DNA of 64,000 nt from contig JAVEZQ010000001.1 in the NCBI GenBank assembly GCA_034002905.1, forward strand, positions 308,605-372,604. Reading direction: 5' to 3'. This document shows, piece after piece, positions 8,719 through 17,279 of this stretch. A program made the position numbers and the translations under genes. The notes under the pieces were generated by a model that was given only the letters and a program-made list of their open reading frames with translations, ran no database searches and had not been told where the DNA came from. Within the stretch, counting starts at the first letter, position 1. Each line of letters opens with the position of its first letter. This DNA is from UBA8914 sp034002905. Its GTDB lineage: Bacteria; Pseudomonadota; Alphaproteobacteria; UBA9219.

Positions 8719-8864
8719 ATCAGGTCGCCTATATACATTTGATTGAATTTATCCTTATTCTAAAGACGAGAATTGTAATATTCAAAGTTATATGACATGT
8801 GGTTAATAAGGCAGGCCATTCTATTCCCTTCCTTTCCTGTGTCGTTTTAGGTATTTTCAGAGTT

Positions 8865-10061
8865 ATGAATCAAGATTCCCATATGAAAACCATCGCTCTT
8901 ATCGTTGCGGCCGGTTCCGGCCAGCGGTTTAAAAGCCCGATCCCCAAGCAGTATCAGGATATCGGGGGTATGCCAATCTTGAGGCGTTCGGTTCTAGCTT
9001 TTCTCCAGCACCCTTTGATCGATGGGGTTCAGGTTGTGATTAGTCCTCAGCATCGCGATCTTTATGATCGGGCTGTTGAGGGGCTGGGGTTGCCCGAACC
9101 GACGCATGGCGGCGCGACGCGACAGGATTCGGTCCGGCTTGGGCTTGAAGCGCTAGAGAAAGCGGCCTCTGGTAAACCGGATTATGTGATGATCCACGAT
9201 GGCGCGCGTCCGCTCATTGATGCCATGACCATTACGGCGGTGAGCAAAGCGCTCGGCCCGAACCTCGGCGCGATTGCGGCCAAGCCTCTTGTCGATACGC
9301 TCAAGAAGGGCGAGATGAAAGAGGGTGCGGACGCTCCTGTCATCACTCAAACAATTGATCGCACGGCTTTGTGGCAGGCGCATACGCCTCAGGCCTTTCC
9401 TTTTGACCTCATACTATCCGCGCATCGCGCTGTGATCGGCCAACAATTGACTGACGATGCCGCCGTGGCGGAGAAAGCGGGCATTCCGGTGACACTTGTG
9501 CCTTCCAATCCCGACAATATGAAGATTACAAATCCTGATGATCTAGGACGTGCGGCGCGGTTGCTCGGCCAGAATTTCGGGGATATTCGCACGGGTCTTG
9601 GTTTTGATGTGCATCAGCTTGTCGATGGCACGAGCATCCATATGGGCGGCCTTGCCATTCCACATTACAAGACGCTCAAGGGGCATTCGGATGCCGACGT
9701 CGTTTTGCATGCGATCACGGATGCACTGCTGGGCACGATGGCGGCGGGCGATATCGGCACGCACTTTCCGCCTTCCGACCCGCAGTGGAAGGGCGCCGAC
9801 AGCGCAATTTTTGTCCGTCATGTTGTGCAGATGATCAATCAGCGCGGCGGGATGATCGCGCATGTCGATGTGGTGATTATGTGCGAGGAACCGCGTCTTG
9901 GCCCGCATCGTGAAGCGATGCAAAAGCGTATTGCCGATTTGCTAGATGTCTCCCTTGATCGTGTTAGCCTGAAGGCGACAACAACCGAGCGTCTTGGTTT
10001 TACGGGCCGTGGTGAAGGTATTGCGACGCAGGCCATCGCGACAGTGCGGTTTGAAGGATAA
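8865..10061 (+). CDS. ispDF: bifunctional IspD/IspF of the MEP isoprenoid pathway
   Basis: This fused enzyme carries two steps of MEP isoprenoid synthesis. The N-terminal ~220 residues are IspD, the CTP-dependent 4-diphosphocytidyl-ME synthase: IVAAGSGQRF nucleotide loop, IHDGARPL and TPQAF. The C-terminal ~160 residues are IspF, the MEcPP synthase: GLGFDVHQL with the metal His, GHSDADVVLHAITDALLG, and the final ATTTERLGFTGRGEGIA. Both active sites look intact. The fusion is typical of alphaproteobacteria. ATG codons at 8865 and 8883 are both possible starts and differ by six residues. The CinA-like gene follows 24 bp later, probably in the same transcript. Confidence 0.94.
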   Translation: MNQDSHMKTIALIVAAGSGQRFKSPIPKQYQDIGGMPILRRSVLAFLQHPLIDGVQVVISPQHRDLYDRAVEGLGLPEPTHGGATRQDSVRLGLEALEKAASGKPDYVMIHDGARPLIDAMTITAVSKALGPNLGAIAAKPLVDTLKKGEMKEGADAPVITQTIDRTALWQAHTPQAFPFDLILSAHRAVIGQQLTDDAAVAEKAGIPVTLVPSNPDNMKITNPDDLGRAARLLGQNFGDIRTGLGFDVHQLVDGTSIHMGGLAIPHYKTLKGHSDADVVLHAITDALLGTMAAGDIGTHFPPSDPQWKGADSAIFVRHVVQMINQRGGMIAHVDVVIMCEEPRLGPHREAMQKRIADLLDVSLDRVSLKATTTERLGFTGRGEGIATQAIATVRFEG

Positions 10062-10085
10062 CTTTCATTTTGAGGAGGCAGTCCG

Positions 10086-10592
10086 ATGCGTTTTCCAAAT
10101 GACATTGCTGAGCTTGCCGATAAAGTCCTCTTTGCCTATCGCCACAAAAAGAAGCGCATTGTGACCGCTGAATCTTGCACGGGCGGGCTCGTGGCGGCGG
10201 CTCTGACTTCCATCGCCGGTTCGTCCGATGTGTTCGAGCGCGGCTTTGTCTCCTATAGCTATGATTCCAAAACAGACCTTTTGGGGGTCGAGCCGGAAGT
10301 GATCCGCCAGTTTGGTGTCGTGAGTCCCGAAGTCGCAGAGGCGATGGCGCAGGGGGCGTTGGATTATTCTCTGGCTGACTGCGCCTTGTCGGTGACGGGG
10401 ATTGCCGGGCCGGGGGGCGGCTTGCCGAACAAGCCCGTTGGTCTGGTCTATTTTGGCGTGGCAACACGCGAAGGCGTTTGTTTCCACGTTCAAGCTCTTT
10501 TCCAAGGGGACCGGGATGCCGTGCGTCTTCAATGCATGATCGAGGGGCTTACGCTTTTGCATTCCCTTGTGGTTGAGGGTGGTACACTTTAA
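10086..10592 (+). CDS. pncC: CinA C-terminal domain protein, nicotinamide-nucleotide amidohydrolase
   Basis: A 168-residue stand-alone CinA-C protein. Family members deamidate nicotinamide mononucleotide to NaMN in pyridine-nucleotide salvage. Visible motifs are TAESCTGGLVAAALTSI with the catalytic Ser/Cys region, FVSYSYDSKTDLLGV, and SVTGIAGPGGG followed by KPVGLVYFG. A strong GAGGAGG ribosome-binding site precedes the ATG. The N-terminal MoCF domain of full-length CinA is absent, as usual in this subfamily. The stop codon overlaps the stop of convergent secD by a few bases, leaving no room for a terminator between them. Confidence 0.92.
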   Translation: MRFPNDIAELADKVLFAYRHKKKRIVTAESCTGGLVAAALTSIAGSSDVFERGFVSYSYDSKTDLLGVEPEVIRQFGVVSPEVAEAMAQGALDYSLADCALSVTGIAGPGGGLPNKPVGLVYFGVATREGVCFHVQALFQGDRDAVRLQCMIEGLTLLHSLVVEGGTL

Positions 10593-12166
10593 ATCGGGAT
10601 GCTTTTGGGTTTTTTGACCTGTGTCCACAGGGCGACCAGCGTATGCGTCACCATAATGGCCGAGAAGACCGAGGTGATAATGCCGATACTCAATGTGACG
10701 GCAAAGCCTTTGATTGTGCCTGAACCAAAGGTAAAGAGCAGCAAGGCTGCAATCAATGTCGTCATGTTTGCATCAATGATTGAGGATCTGGAATTTTTAA
10801 ATCCTGAATCAAGGGCAACGATGGGCGAGCGTCCAAGGCGCAGCTCTTCTCGGATGCGCTCAAAGATCAGAACGTTCGCATCGACGCCCATGCCGATGGT
10901 TAGCACGATACCCGCAATACCGGGAAGCGTGAGCGTTGCCTGAAGTATAGACAAAACAGCAAAGATCAATGCCATGTTGACGAGAAGCGCGATATTGGCA
11001 AAGACACCGAACAGCCCATAAAACAACAGGACAGAAATCATCACGAGGCCAAGGCCGATAACGCAGGCCGTTGTTCCTGCCTTGATGGAGTCGGCGCCCA
11101 AACCAGGGCCAACCGTACGTTCTTCGATGACCTGAATAGGCGCAGGCAGGGCGCCCGCACGAAGCAAGAGCGCAAGATCTTGTGCCGATTGCGTCGTAAA
11201 GCTTCCCGAAATCACGCCGCTACCACCCAGAATGGGCTCGCGGATGACCGGTGCGCTGATGATCTTGTTATCAAGGGCAATGGCAAAAAGACGTCCGACA
11301 TTCTTTTGCGTGGCTTCGCCAAAACGCTTGGCGCCTAGATTGTCAAAGCGGAAAGCAACGACGGCTTCGGCTTGTTGAAAAGAAGGCTGCGCATCGACAA
11401 GCATATCGCCGGAAACCATCACGCGTTTTTGCACCACAAGACTGCTAGGGCCACGGCCGGAACCTTCATCGACCATCGGCAGGCGCTCGGTTCCGGGCGG
11501 TGGACGGTTTGTTGTGTCTGCCGATGCCATTTCGTCCACAAGGCGGAAAGTCAATTTGGCCGTCTTGCCAAGCAAATTCTTGATGCGCTGGGGATCCCCT
11601 ACGCCGGGAAGTTGGACAAGAATGCGGTTATCGCCCTGTCGTTGAATGGAGGGCTCGCGTGTGCCGGACTCATCGATACGGCGACGCACGATTTCGATGG
11701 ATTGATCCATTGCGGCCCGTTTACGGTCGGCAATCTGGGCTTCCGTCATTTTGACGGTAAAGGCGCCATCGGTTACAGAAATATCAAGCTCGCGATCCAT
11801 TTCGTGAATGGCATCATGCGCCTCGTTGCTTTGACCATTGTCGGTCATCTTGAAATATACTTCATTGTTCGCTGTGCCGAGGTCTTTATAACCGATCTTT
11901 TTTTCGCGCAGGGCCGAGCGAACCTGATCAACCATCCCTTGCATGCGTTCTGTGATGACGTCGTCTGTTTGCACTTCCAGCAAAAGATGCGAGCCACCGC
12001 GCAGATCAAGGCCCAGATTGACCGTTTGCTGCGGGGCAAAGGCGGGTAGATGCGCTTGCATCCATTCGACCGTCTTGGCGCTTAGCGCGTTGGGAAGCGC
12101 ATAAAGGAGGCCGAGCACGCAAATGCCAACAGTGAGATAGACTTTCCAGCGGGTAATATAAAGCAT
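10589..12166 (-). CDS. secD: protein translocase subunit SecD
   Basis: SecD works with SecF and YajC at SecYEG, using the proton gradient to help release exported proteins. The 525 residues show an N-terminal membrane helix (~7-28), the LGLDLRGGSHLLLEV block that defines the family, and the large periplasmic P1 region (~40-330). A C-terminal RND-type bundle of five membrane helices follows, with GMGVDANVLIFERIREELR. The length is that of SecD alone, not a SecDF fusion. yajC lies 26 bp upstream on the same strand. secF, normally directly downstream, is missing: the next gene is the convergent CinA-C gene overlapping by 4 bp. Confidence 0.95.
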   Translation of the reverse strand: MLYITRWKVYLTVGICVLGLLYALPNALSAKTVEWMQAHLPAFAPQQTVNLGLDLRGGSHLLLEVQTDDVITERMQGMVDQVRSALREKKIGYKDLGTANNEVYFKMTDNGQSNEAHDAIHEMDRELDISVTDGAFTVKMTEAQIADRKRAAMDQSIEIVRRRIDESGTREPSIQRQGDNRILVQLPGVGDPQRIKNLLGKTAKLTFRLVDEMASADTTNRPPPGTERLPMVDEGSGRGPSSLVVQKRVMVSGDMLVDAQPSFQQAEAVVAFRFDNLGAKRFGEATQKNVGRLFAIALDNKIISAPVIREPILGGSGVISGSFTTQSAQDLALLLRAGALPAPIQVIEERTVGPGLGADSIKAGTTACVIGLGLVMISVLLFYGLFGVFANIALLVNMALIFAVLSILQATLTLPGIAGIVLTIGMGVDANVLIFERIREELRLGRSPIVALDSGFKNSRSSIIDANMTTLIAALLLFTFGSGTIKGFAVTLSIGIITSVFSAIMVTHTLVALWTQVKKPKSIPI

Positions 12167-12192
12167 GACGCAACTCTAAAAGAAGGAAGGGG

Positions 12193-12588
12193 TTAGTTTG
12201 ATGCGCTACCCTTGGCATCGTCATCATATTTTTCATCGACAAGGGCTTGAATGGTCGCGCGGACAACCTTGACCTGAACGTCCTTGGCGATCTCGACCAT
12301 CAGATAATCTTCATGGTCGGCTTTGCTCACTGTGCCGATCAAGCCGCCGGACAAAATGACCTTGTCGCCTTTTTTGAGCGCCTTGATCATCTGGCCCTGT
12401 TTGGCAAGCTGCTTTTGCTGGGGACGGATCAGCAAGAAATAGAAAACCCCAAAGACTAGAAACAAAGGTAAAAAGCGCATCAGCGTCTGCAGCGTGCTTT
12501 GATCCATATTGGCCGTTGCGGGAGCAACTGTTGCGGCGGCGTCTTGCGCCATGGCTGTAGAGATAAAGAGAGAGGCGATATCGAACAT
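12193..12588 (-). CDS. yajC: preprotein translocase subunit YajC
   Basis: YajC is a single-pass inner-membrane accessory of the SecDF complex. The 131-residue protein has one membrane helix (~40-58), the FYFLLIRPQQKQ junction typical of the family, and a cytoplasmic MIKALKKGDKVILSGGLIG domain. An N-terminal hydrophobic stretch and an Ala-rich linker make it slightly longer than the E. coli protein. It heads the yajC-secD transcript. Confidence 0.94.
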   Translation of the reverse strand: MFDIASLFISTAMAQDAAATVAPATANMDQSTLQTLMRFLPLFLVFGVFYFLLIRPQQKQLAKQGQMIKALKKGDKVILSGGLIGTVSKADHEDYLMVEIAKDVQVKVVRATIQALVDEKYDDDAKGSASN

Positions 12589-12651
12589 AGCGATTCCTTG
12601 TCACAATCGGGAAAACGCGACTATAGCCTGATCCCGTTTTGGTGCAAGCAA

Positions 12652-12939
12652 TTAACGATCTTTCGGGGGATTCTGTCTTTCTTCCAAGGCTTTGTAGTAC
12701 TCGTCGCGAGAGCGGGGCCTATAGGCAGGCGGGTCGACACTGACCAGCGAATCGGGGGAGAGGCTTTGTTGCGGTGCCGGATAGCAGTCGATTTGCCCTA
12801 ATGTGCGATAGCACCACGTTTCGGCAACAGGGCCGCGATATGCGGGAGCTGGATCCTTCATCCATTTGCGCCAGAAAGGTACGCAACCTGTCAGGGTCAC
12901 GAGGCAGAAAACAAGCGCAATTTTCGATACGGATTTCAT
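12652..12939 (-). CDS. small outer- or inner-membrane lipoprotein of unknown function
   Basis: A 95-residue protein with a lipoprotein signal ending in LTGC (Cys19). The mature part carries WCYRTLGQIDCYPAP, a block I associate with small alphaproteobacterial lipoproteins, followed by a Pro- and charge-rich tail. It lies 63 bp upstream of yajC on the same strand and may share its transcript. The two Cys of CYRTLG-IDCY could form a disulfide in the periplasm. No function is known. Confidence 0.75.
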   Translation of the reverse strand: MKSVSKIALVFCLVTLTGCVPFWRKWMKDPAPAYRGPVAETWCYRTLGQIDCYPAPQQSLSPDSLVSVDPPAYRPRSRDEYYKALEERQNPPKDR

Positions 12940-13147
12940 GTTGTCGACCCTATCGGGCGGGACGTTAAATAATTGCTAATGACGCGGCCCCCGACAGAAG
13001 GGGTGTGTATAAAAAAAGAAATATAATAACCCAAAAGTCTTGGTTATGCCATAATTCTTCCATCAAGGCCGCCACAATTATAGAGGAAATTCTGACCATC
13101 AACGGACGTTCCGTTCGTTGTTTATCCTTTACGTAAAAGGTGCAAAC

Positions 13148-13459
13148 ATGAATAAGATTTTCGTTCTTATGGCTATGATGGTCACACTTTCCGCTCCGGC
13201 TTTTGCGCAGGAAGCAGCGATGGATCCTGCTACCGAATCCCCTGCTGCGGTTGAAGCGCCTGCTGCAACGACAACGGCTGCCGAGCCCGCAACTCCTGCT
13301 GAACCTGCCGCCGAGAAGGCCGTAGAAGCTAAGAAAGAAGCTGCAAAAGAAAAAGTAAAGGCGGCTCACGAGAAGCGCAAGGAAAAGGTCAAGGTTCGCC
13401 GCGAGAAGATGAAGGAACACGCAAAACAAAAGATGGAAGGCGCCACAAAGGCCGAATAA
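13148..13459 (+). CDS. small secreted Ala/Lys-rich protein
   Basis: A 103-residue protein with a clear signal peptide cleaved after APAFAQ (~residue 21). The mature part starts with Ala/Pro/Glu-rich low-complexity sequence (~25-60), then a strongly charged helix rich in Lys, Glu and Ala (~60-100), which looks like a single long amphipathic helix. An AAAAGG ribosome-binding site precedes the ATG. A strong terminator follows, so it is probably a monocistronic, well-expressed unit. No family is recognised; a periplasmic nucleic-acid-, wall- or metal-binding role would be guesswork. Confidence 0.75.
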   Translation: MNKIFVLMAMMVTLSAPAFAQEAAMDPATESPAAVEAPAATTTAAEPATPAEPAAEKAVEAKKEAAKEKVKAAHEKRKEKVKVRREKMKEHAKQKMEGATKAE

Positions 13460-13495
13460 TCCGGTTTGGCGTCTAACCTTCGCGGTTAGCGAGGC

Positions 13496-13533
13496 AAGGG
13501 TCGGTTCGTCCTCAGGCCGGCCCTTGTTTTTTT
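13496..13533 (+). terminator. rho-independent terminator after the secreted Ala/Lys-rich gene
   Basis: A 9-bp stem (AAGGGTCGG / CCGGCCCTT with one G-U pair) is followed by GTTTTTTT. It lies 36 bp after the stop codon at 13459 and separates this gene from dusB. Confidence 0.88.
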
Positions 13534-13639
13534 CTGTATTCTATTGATTTAAAAAGAATCATTTCCCTGTTTGCCTAAAAAATGGGCAAGTGCTATAGCA
13601 GTTCTTCTGGAGCTTCGCTCCTTGAAGGATAAGCATTAC

Positions 13640-14677
13640 ATGTTGATGACAAGTGATCTAACCCAGACAACGCTTCAAGCGCCAGCGCTCTCGCCCATCA
13701 AACTTGGCCGCGAGGTTATTGATGTGCCTGTTATTCTTGCGCCGATGGCGGGTGTGACGGATCGGCCTTTCCGCAGCCTTGTCCGGCGTTTTGGTGCAGG
13801 GCTTGTTGTTTCCGAAATGATCGCCAGCCAAGCCATGATCCGCGAAGTGCGCAAAACGCTTCAAATGATCCAGCCTTCGGGCGAGGGCGATGTGCTGACG
13901 GTTCAGCTTGCGGGAAGTGATCCGGTCGTGATGGCTGAGGCCGCGCGTCTGAATGTGGATCGCGGGGCGCGCATTCTTGATATCAATTTCGGCTGTCCGG
14001 CAAAAAAGATTGTGAATGGGTTGGCGGGTTCCGCTTTGATGAAGGATGAAGTCAAGGCCGCCAAGATTCTAGAAGCTGTCGTGCGTGCCGTCGATGTGCC
14101 GGTCACCCTTAAAATGCGTTTGGGTTGGGATTTTAACAATTTGAATGCACCGCGCTTGGCCAAGATTGCCCAAGAGTGCGGCATTCAAATGATTACGGTG
14201 CATGGTCGCACCCGCAGCCAGTTTTACAACGGCCAAGCTGACTGGGCGGCCATTCGTCCTGTCAAAGAGGCCGTGACGCTTCCTGTGATGGCCAATGGCG
14301 ATATCCGTAGCGAAGAAGATGTCGTACAAGCCTTGGCGCAATCAGGGGCCGATGGCATCATGATCGGGCGGGCGACTTATGGCCGTCCGTGGTTTCTGTC
14401 ACAGATGATGGCATTTCTGCGCACTGGGTGCGCTACGCCCGAACCGTCTTTGGTCTCCCAATACAAGATTGTACGCGAACATTTTGAGGATATGCTGGCC
14501 AGTTATGGTGCCTATTCGGGGCTTCGGATTGCGCGTAAACATATGAGCTGGTATAGCCGAGGCTTGCCCAAAGCGGCGGAATTTCGTGCGGCCGTGAATA
14601 AGGCCGGTGAAGAAAATGAAGTGCGGGAGCTGATGGCCCGTTTCTTTGAACCGTTGATTGAGGATGTCGACGCATGA
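13640..14677 (+). CDS. dusB: tRNA-dihydrouridine synthase B
   Basis: DusB reduces uridine to dihydrouridine in tRNA using FMN and NADPH. Family blocks are LAPMAGVTDRPFR at the N terminus, DINFGCPAKKIVNGLAGSALM with the catalytic Cys, VTLKMRLGWD, ITVHGRTRSQFYNG and GADGIMIGRATYGRPW. I place the start at ATG 13640 (346-residue form reading LMTSDL); ATG 13646 is equally plausible and the frame is open further upstream. The stop overlaps the next ATG (ATGA at 14674), so it is translationally coupled to the Fis-domain gene. dusB leading nitrogen-regulation genes is classic in alphaproteobacteria. Confidence 0.94.
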   Translation: MLMTSDLTQTTLQAPALSPIKLGREVIDVPVILAPMAGVTDRPFRSLVRRFGAGLVVSEMIASQAMIREVRKTLQMIQPSGEGDVLTVQLAGSDPVVMAEAARLNVDRGARILDINFGCPAKKIVNGLAGSALMKDEVKAAKILEAVVRAVDVPVTLKMRLGWDFNNLNAPRLAKIAQECGIQMITVHGRTRSQFYNGQADWAAIRPVKEAVTLPVMANGDIRSEEDVVQALAQSGADGIMIGRATYGRPWFLSQMMAFLRTGCATPEPSLVSQYKIVREHFEDMLASYGAYSGLRIARKHMSWYSRGLPKAAEFRAAVNKAGEENEVRELMARFFEPLIEDVDA

Positions 14678-14982
14678 CCGAAACGCATACGCAGCATACG
14701 GCGCCACCAGAGTCCGCTGGACTTTCTGGATCGATTGAACGTCGTTTACGCGCCTATTTCGAAGCGCTGGGCGATGATCGTCCCTCGGCCGGGTTGTATG
14801 AGCGCGTCGTGCGCGAGGTCGAGGTGCCTTTGATCACCATTGCCTTGGAAGAGTGCGGTGGCAATCAACTTCGTGCGGCGGCCTTGTTGGGGCTCAATCG
14901 CAATACGCTGCGCAAAAAGATCAAAGAACTTGGCCTTGGCTCGCCAAAGACGCTGCGCCGCCGGAAGAGGGGGGCAAGCTGA
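14674..14982 (+). CDS. Fis-type helix-turn-helix DNA-binding protein
   Basis: A 102-residue protein whose C-terminal half is a Fis/NtrC-type HTH: VPLITIALEECGGNQLRAAA then LLGLNRNTLRKKIKELGL. It resembles the DNA-binding end of NtrC without receiver or AAA+ domains. It is translationally coupled on both sides: ATGA with dusB and TGATG with ntrY. In many relatives ntrB-ntrC occupies this place, so this may be the remnant of ntrC or an independent Fis-like protein. A role as a nucleoid or nitrogen regulator is inference. Confidence 0.88.
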   Translation: MTETHTQHTAPPESAGLSGSIERRLRAYFEALGDDRPSAGLYERVVREVEVPLITIALEECGGNQLRAAALLGLNRNTLRKKIKELGLGSPKTLRRRKRGAS

Positions 14983-17231
14983 TGCCCTTGCTTCACCTTA
15001 AAATGATGTTCGATCGTCTGCGTTTTGCCGACAATATGGCGATCTTTCTGTCTTTTGCCGCTATTGCTTTGGGAGCGGCAACCTATGCCGCGCTGACGCG
15101 CTCGCCCTTTTTTGGCAATGATTTGACGACCGTACGTATCCTGTTGGGTCTGGATATGATGGTTCTTCTGGCGCTCGGGACGCTGGTTACCCAGAAAATA
15201 TGGGCCATTTGGTCGCGGCGGCGTCGCAATCAAGCCGCGTCACGCCTGCATATCCGCGTTGTTTCTGTTTTCACCATGCTGGCCGCAGCGCCCGCGGTTC
15301 TGGTCGCCATGTTTGCGGCGATCTTCTTTTACTTTGGCGTCGAGGCCTGGTTTTCCGAACGTGTGAGTACGGCGCTCAATGAGTCCCAAGCCGTTGCCCG
15401 TGCTTATTTGAAAGAGCATCAACAAGTCTTGCGGGCTGATGCTCTTTCGATGGCAAACGATCTGAATCGGCAGGCGGTGCGCCTTTCCGAAGACCCCGTT
15501 CGATTGGCGCAAGCTGTTTCGGCACAAGCTTATCTGCGTTCCTTGACGGAAGTCATCGTCTTTGATGGTTCAGGCAAAATTCTTGCCCGTTCGGGTCTGA
15601 CCTTTGCCTTGTCTTTCGAGCCGATTACCGATGAAATGCGTGAACGCGCGCGACAGGGGGAAGTCGTCCTTGTCATCAGCGATACAGATGACCGTGTCCG
15701 CGCCTTGGTAAGGCTCGATAACTTTGTGGACACCTATCTGTTTGTTGGTCGTCTAGTTGAACCTAAAGTGCTCAACCATATGGAAACGACGGAAAAGGCG
15801 GTCGAAGAATATCGCGATCTTAAAGCCCATAGTTCCGGCATTCGGGTGATGATCACCATCATCTTTGTGATTGTTGCTCTTCTCCTTTTGCTCGCTGCAG
15901 TTTGGTTTGGCCTGAGTTTTGCGAATACCTTGGTGAGGCCTATCAGTGCGCTCATCGGTGCAACAAATCGCGTGCGTGGCGGTGATCTTACGGCACGTGT
16001 TGAGGAAAGCGCGGAGCTGAACAGCGACGACGAGCTTGAGCTTTTGGGGCGCGGTTTTAACCGCATGACGCAGCAAATTGAAAGCCAGCGCGCCGAACTG
16101 ATGGAAGCTAATCGCCAGCTTGATCTGCGCCGTCGGTTTACCGAAGCCGTGCTGTCTGGCGTGTCGGCGGGCGTGATCGGCCTTGATCCTTCATTCAATA
16201 TTACAATGATGAATAGTCGGGCAATGGAGTTTTTCCAGCTCACTAATGCCGATGCGCTTCAGGGGCATCCGTTGAGCGTCTTGTCGCCGGAAATTGACAA
16301 TCATCTACGGACTTTGCCGCGCAAGGGTAAATTAGAGGATGGGCAGGTTGAAATCCGTCGGTCTGGCCAATCTTCGCGGACGATCCTTGTGCGTCTGTCA
16401 TCGGAATTGCAGGGAGGCGAAACAAGTGGCTATGTCCTGACCTTTGACGATGTTTCGGAGCTGGTGAATGCGCAGCGCAAGGCCGCTTGGGCCGATGTAG
16501 CGCGCCGCATCGCACACGAGATCAAAAATCCGCTTACACCCATTCAGTTGTCGGCGGAGAGGCTGCGCCGCAAATATCTGAAGGAAATCACGAGCGATAC
16601 CGAGGTGTTCGAGACCTGTACGGATACGATCATCCGGCATGTCGAGGATATTGGCCGCATGGTGGACGAGTTCTCGGCTTTTGCCCGCATGCCTGTTCCG
16701 GTGATCAAGACACAGGAGCTGCGGGAATTGTGTCGCCAGATGGTTTTTTTACAAAGTTCGTCCCGTGCCGACATAACCTATACTCAAAGTTTGCCTCAGG
16801 AAAAGTTGATGGCAGATTGTGATGGCCGTCAAATGGCGCAGGCGTTAACGAATTTGCTTAAAAATGCGGCAGAAGCGATTGATGGCCGTCCGCATGCAGA
16901 AGGCGAGCCCCCGCTGCCAAAGGGCAAGATCAATCTTTCCCTGACCGTGGAAGGGGATAATGTGATCTTGGCCGTTGCAGATAATGGCCGGGGGCTGCCC
17001 GTTGATCAGAGAGAGCGCCTGACCGAGCCCTATGTCACGACTCGTAGTAAGGGAACGGGACTAGGGCTTGCCATTGTCAAAAAGATTATGGAAGATCACA
17101 AAGGTGGGGTCGAGCTGGCCGACAATCCATCTGGCGGGGCGGTTGTCAGTCTTATTTGGCCGCGTTTCCAAGAGGTTCAGCGAGGGGAATCAACTCTGGT
17201 TTTGGAGGAATCAAAAAATCTGATAGCATAA
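14982..17231 (+). CDS. ntrY: nitrogen-regulation sensor histidine kinase NtrY
   Basis: NtrY is the membrane kinase that phosphorylates NtrX and is linked to nitrogen, redox and envelope signalling. The 749-residue protein shows two N-terminal membrane helices (~20-75), a third helix around 95-120, a periplasmic region, a helix near 290-315, a HAMP domain (~315-370) and a PAS domain (~380-490). The HisKA motif ARRIAHEIKNPLTP carries phospho-acceptor His512, and the HATPase domain has NLLKNAAEAI, DNGRGLP and GTGLGLAIVKKI. The ATG at 14982 overlaps the stop of the Fis gene. ntrX follows after 48 bp. All catalytic motifs are intact. Confidence 0.95.
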   Translation: MPLLHLKMMFDRLRFADNMAIFLSFAAIALGAATYAALTRSPFFGNDLTTVRILLGLDMMVLLALGTLVTQKIWAIWSRRRRNQAASRLHIRVVSVFTMLAAAPAVLVAMFAAIFFYFGVEAWFSERVSTALNESQAVARAYLKEHQQVLRADALSMANDLNRQAVRLSEDPVRLAQAVSAQAYLRSLTEVIVFDGSGKILARSGLTFALSFEPITDEMRERARQGEVVLVISDTDDRVRALVRLDNFVDTYLFVGRLVEPKVLNHMETTEKAVEEYRDLKAHSSGIRVMITIIFVIVALLLLLAAVWFGLSFANTLVRPISALIGATNRVRGGDLTARVEESAELNSDDELELLGRGFNRMTQQIESQRAELMEANRQLDLRRRFTEAVLSGVSAGVIGLDPSFNITMMNSRAMEFFQLTNADALQGHPLSVLSPEIDNHLRTLPRKGKLEDGQVEIRRSGQSSRTILVRLSSELQGGETSGYVLTFDDVSELVNAQRKAAWADVARRIAHEIKNPLTPIQLSAERLRRKYLKEITSDTEVFETCTDTIIRHVEDIGRMVDEFSAFARMPVPVIKTQELRELCRQMVFLQSSSRADITYTQSLPQEKLMADCDGRQMAQALTNLLKNAAEAIDGRPHAEGEPPLPKGKINLSLTVEGDNVILAVADNGRGLPVDQRERLTEPYVTTRSKGTGLGLAIVKKIMEDHKGGVELADNPSGGAVVSLIWPRFQEVQRGESTLVLEESKNLIA

Positions 17232-17279
17232 CAACCAACTGATTCTCTTTTCGGTATCGTAAAGTGGTGAAGGCGCAGA

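Noticed and set aside
12965..13429. Minus-strand frame of 154 codons over the secreted Ala/Lys-rich gene
   Set aside because: Its Ser/Arg/Phe-rich product is the mirror of Ala/Lys codons on the other strand.
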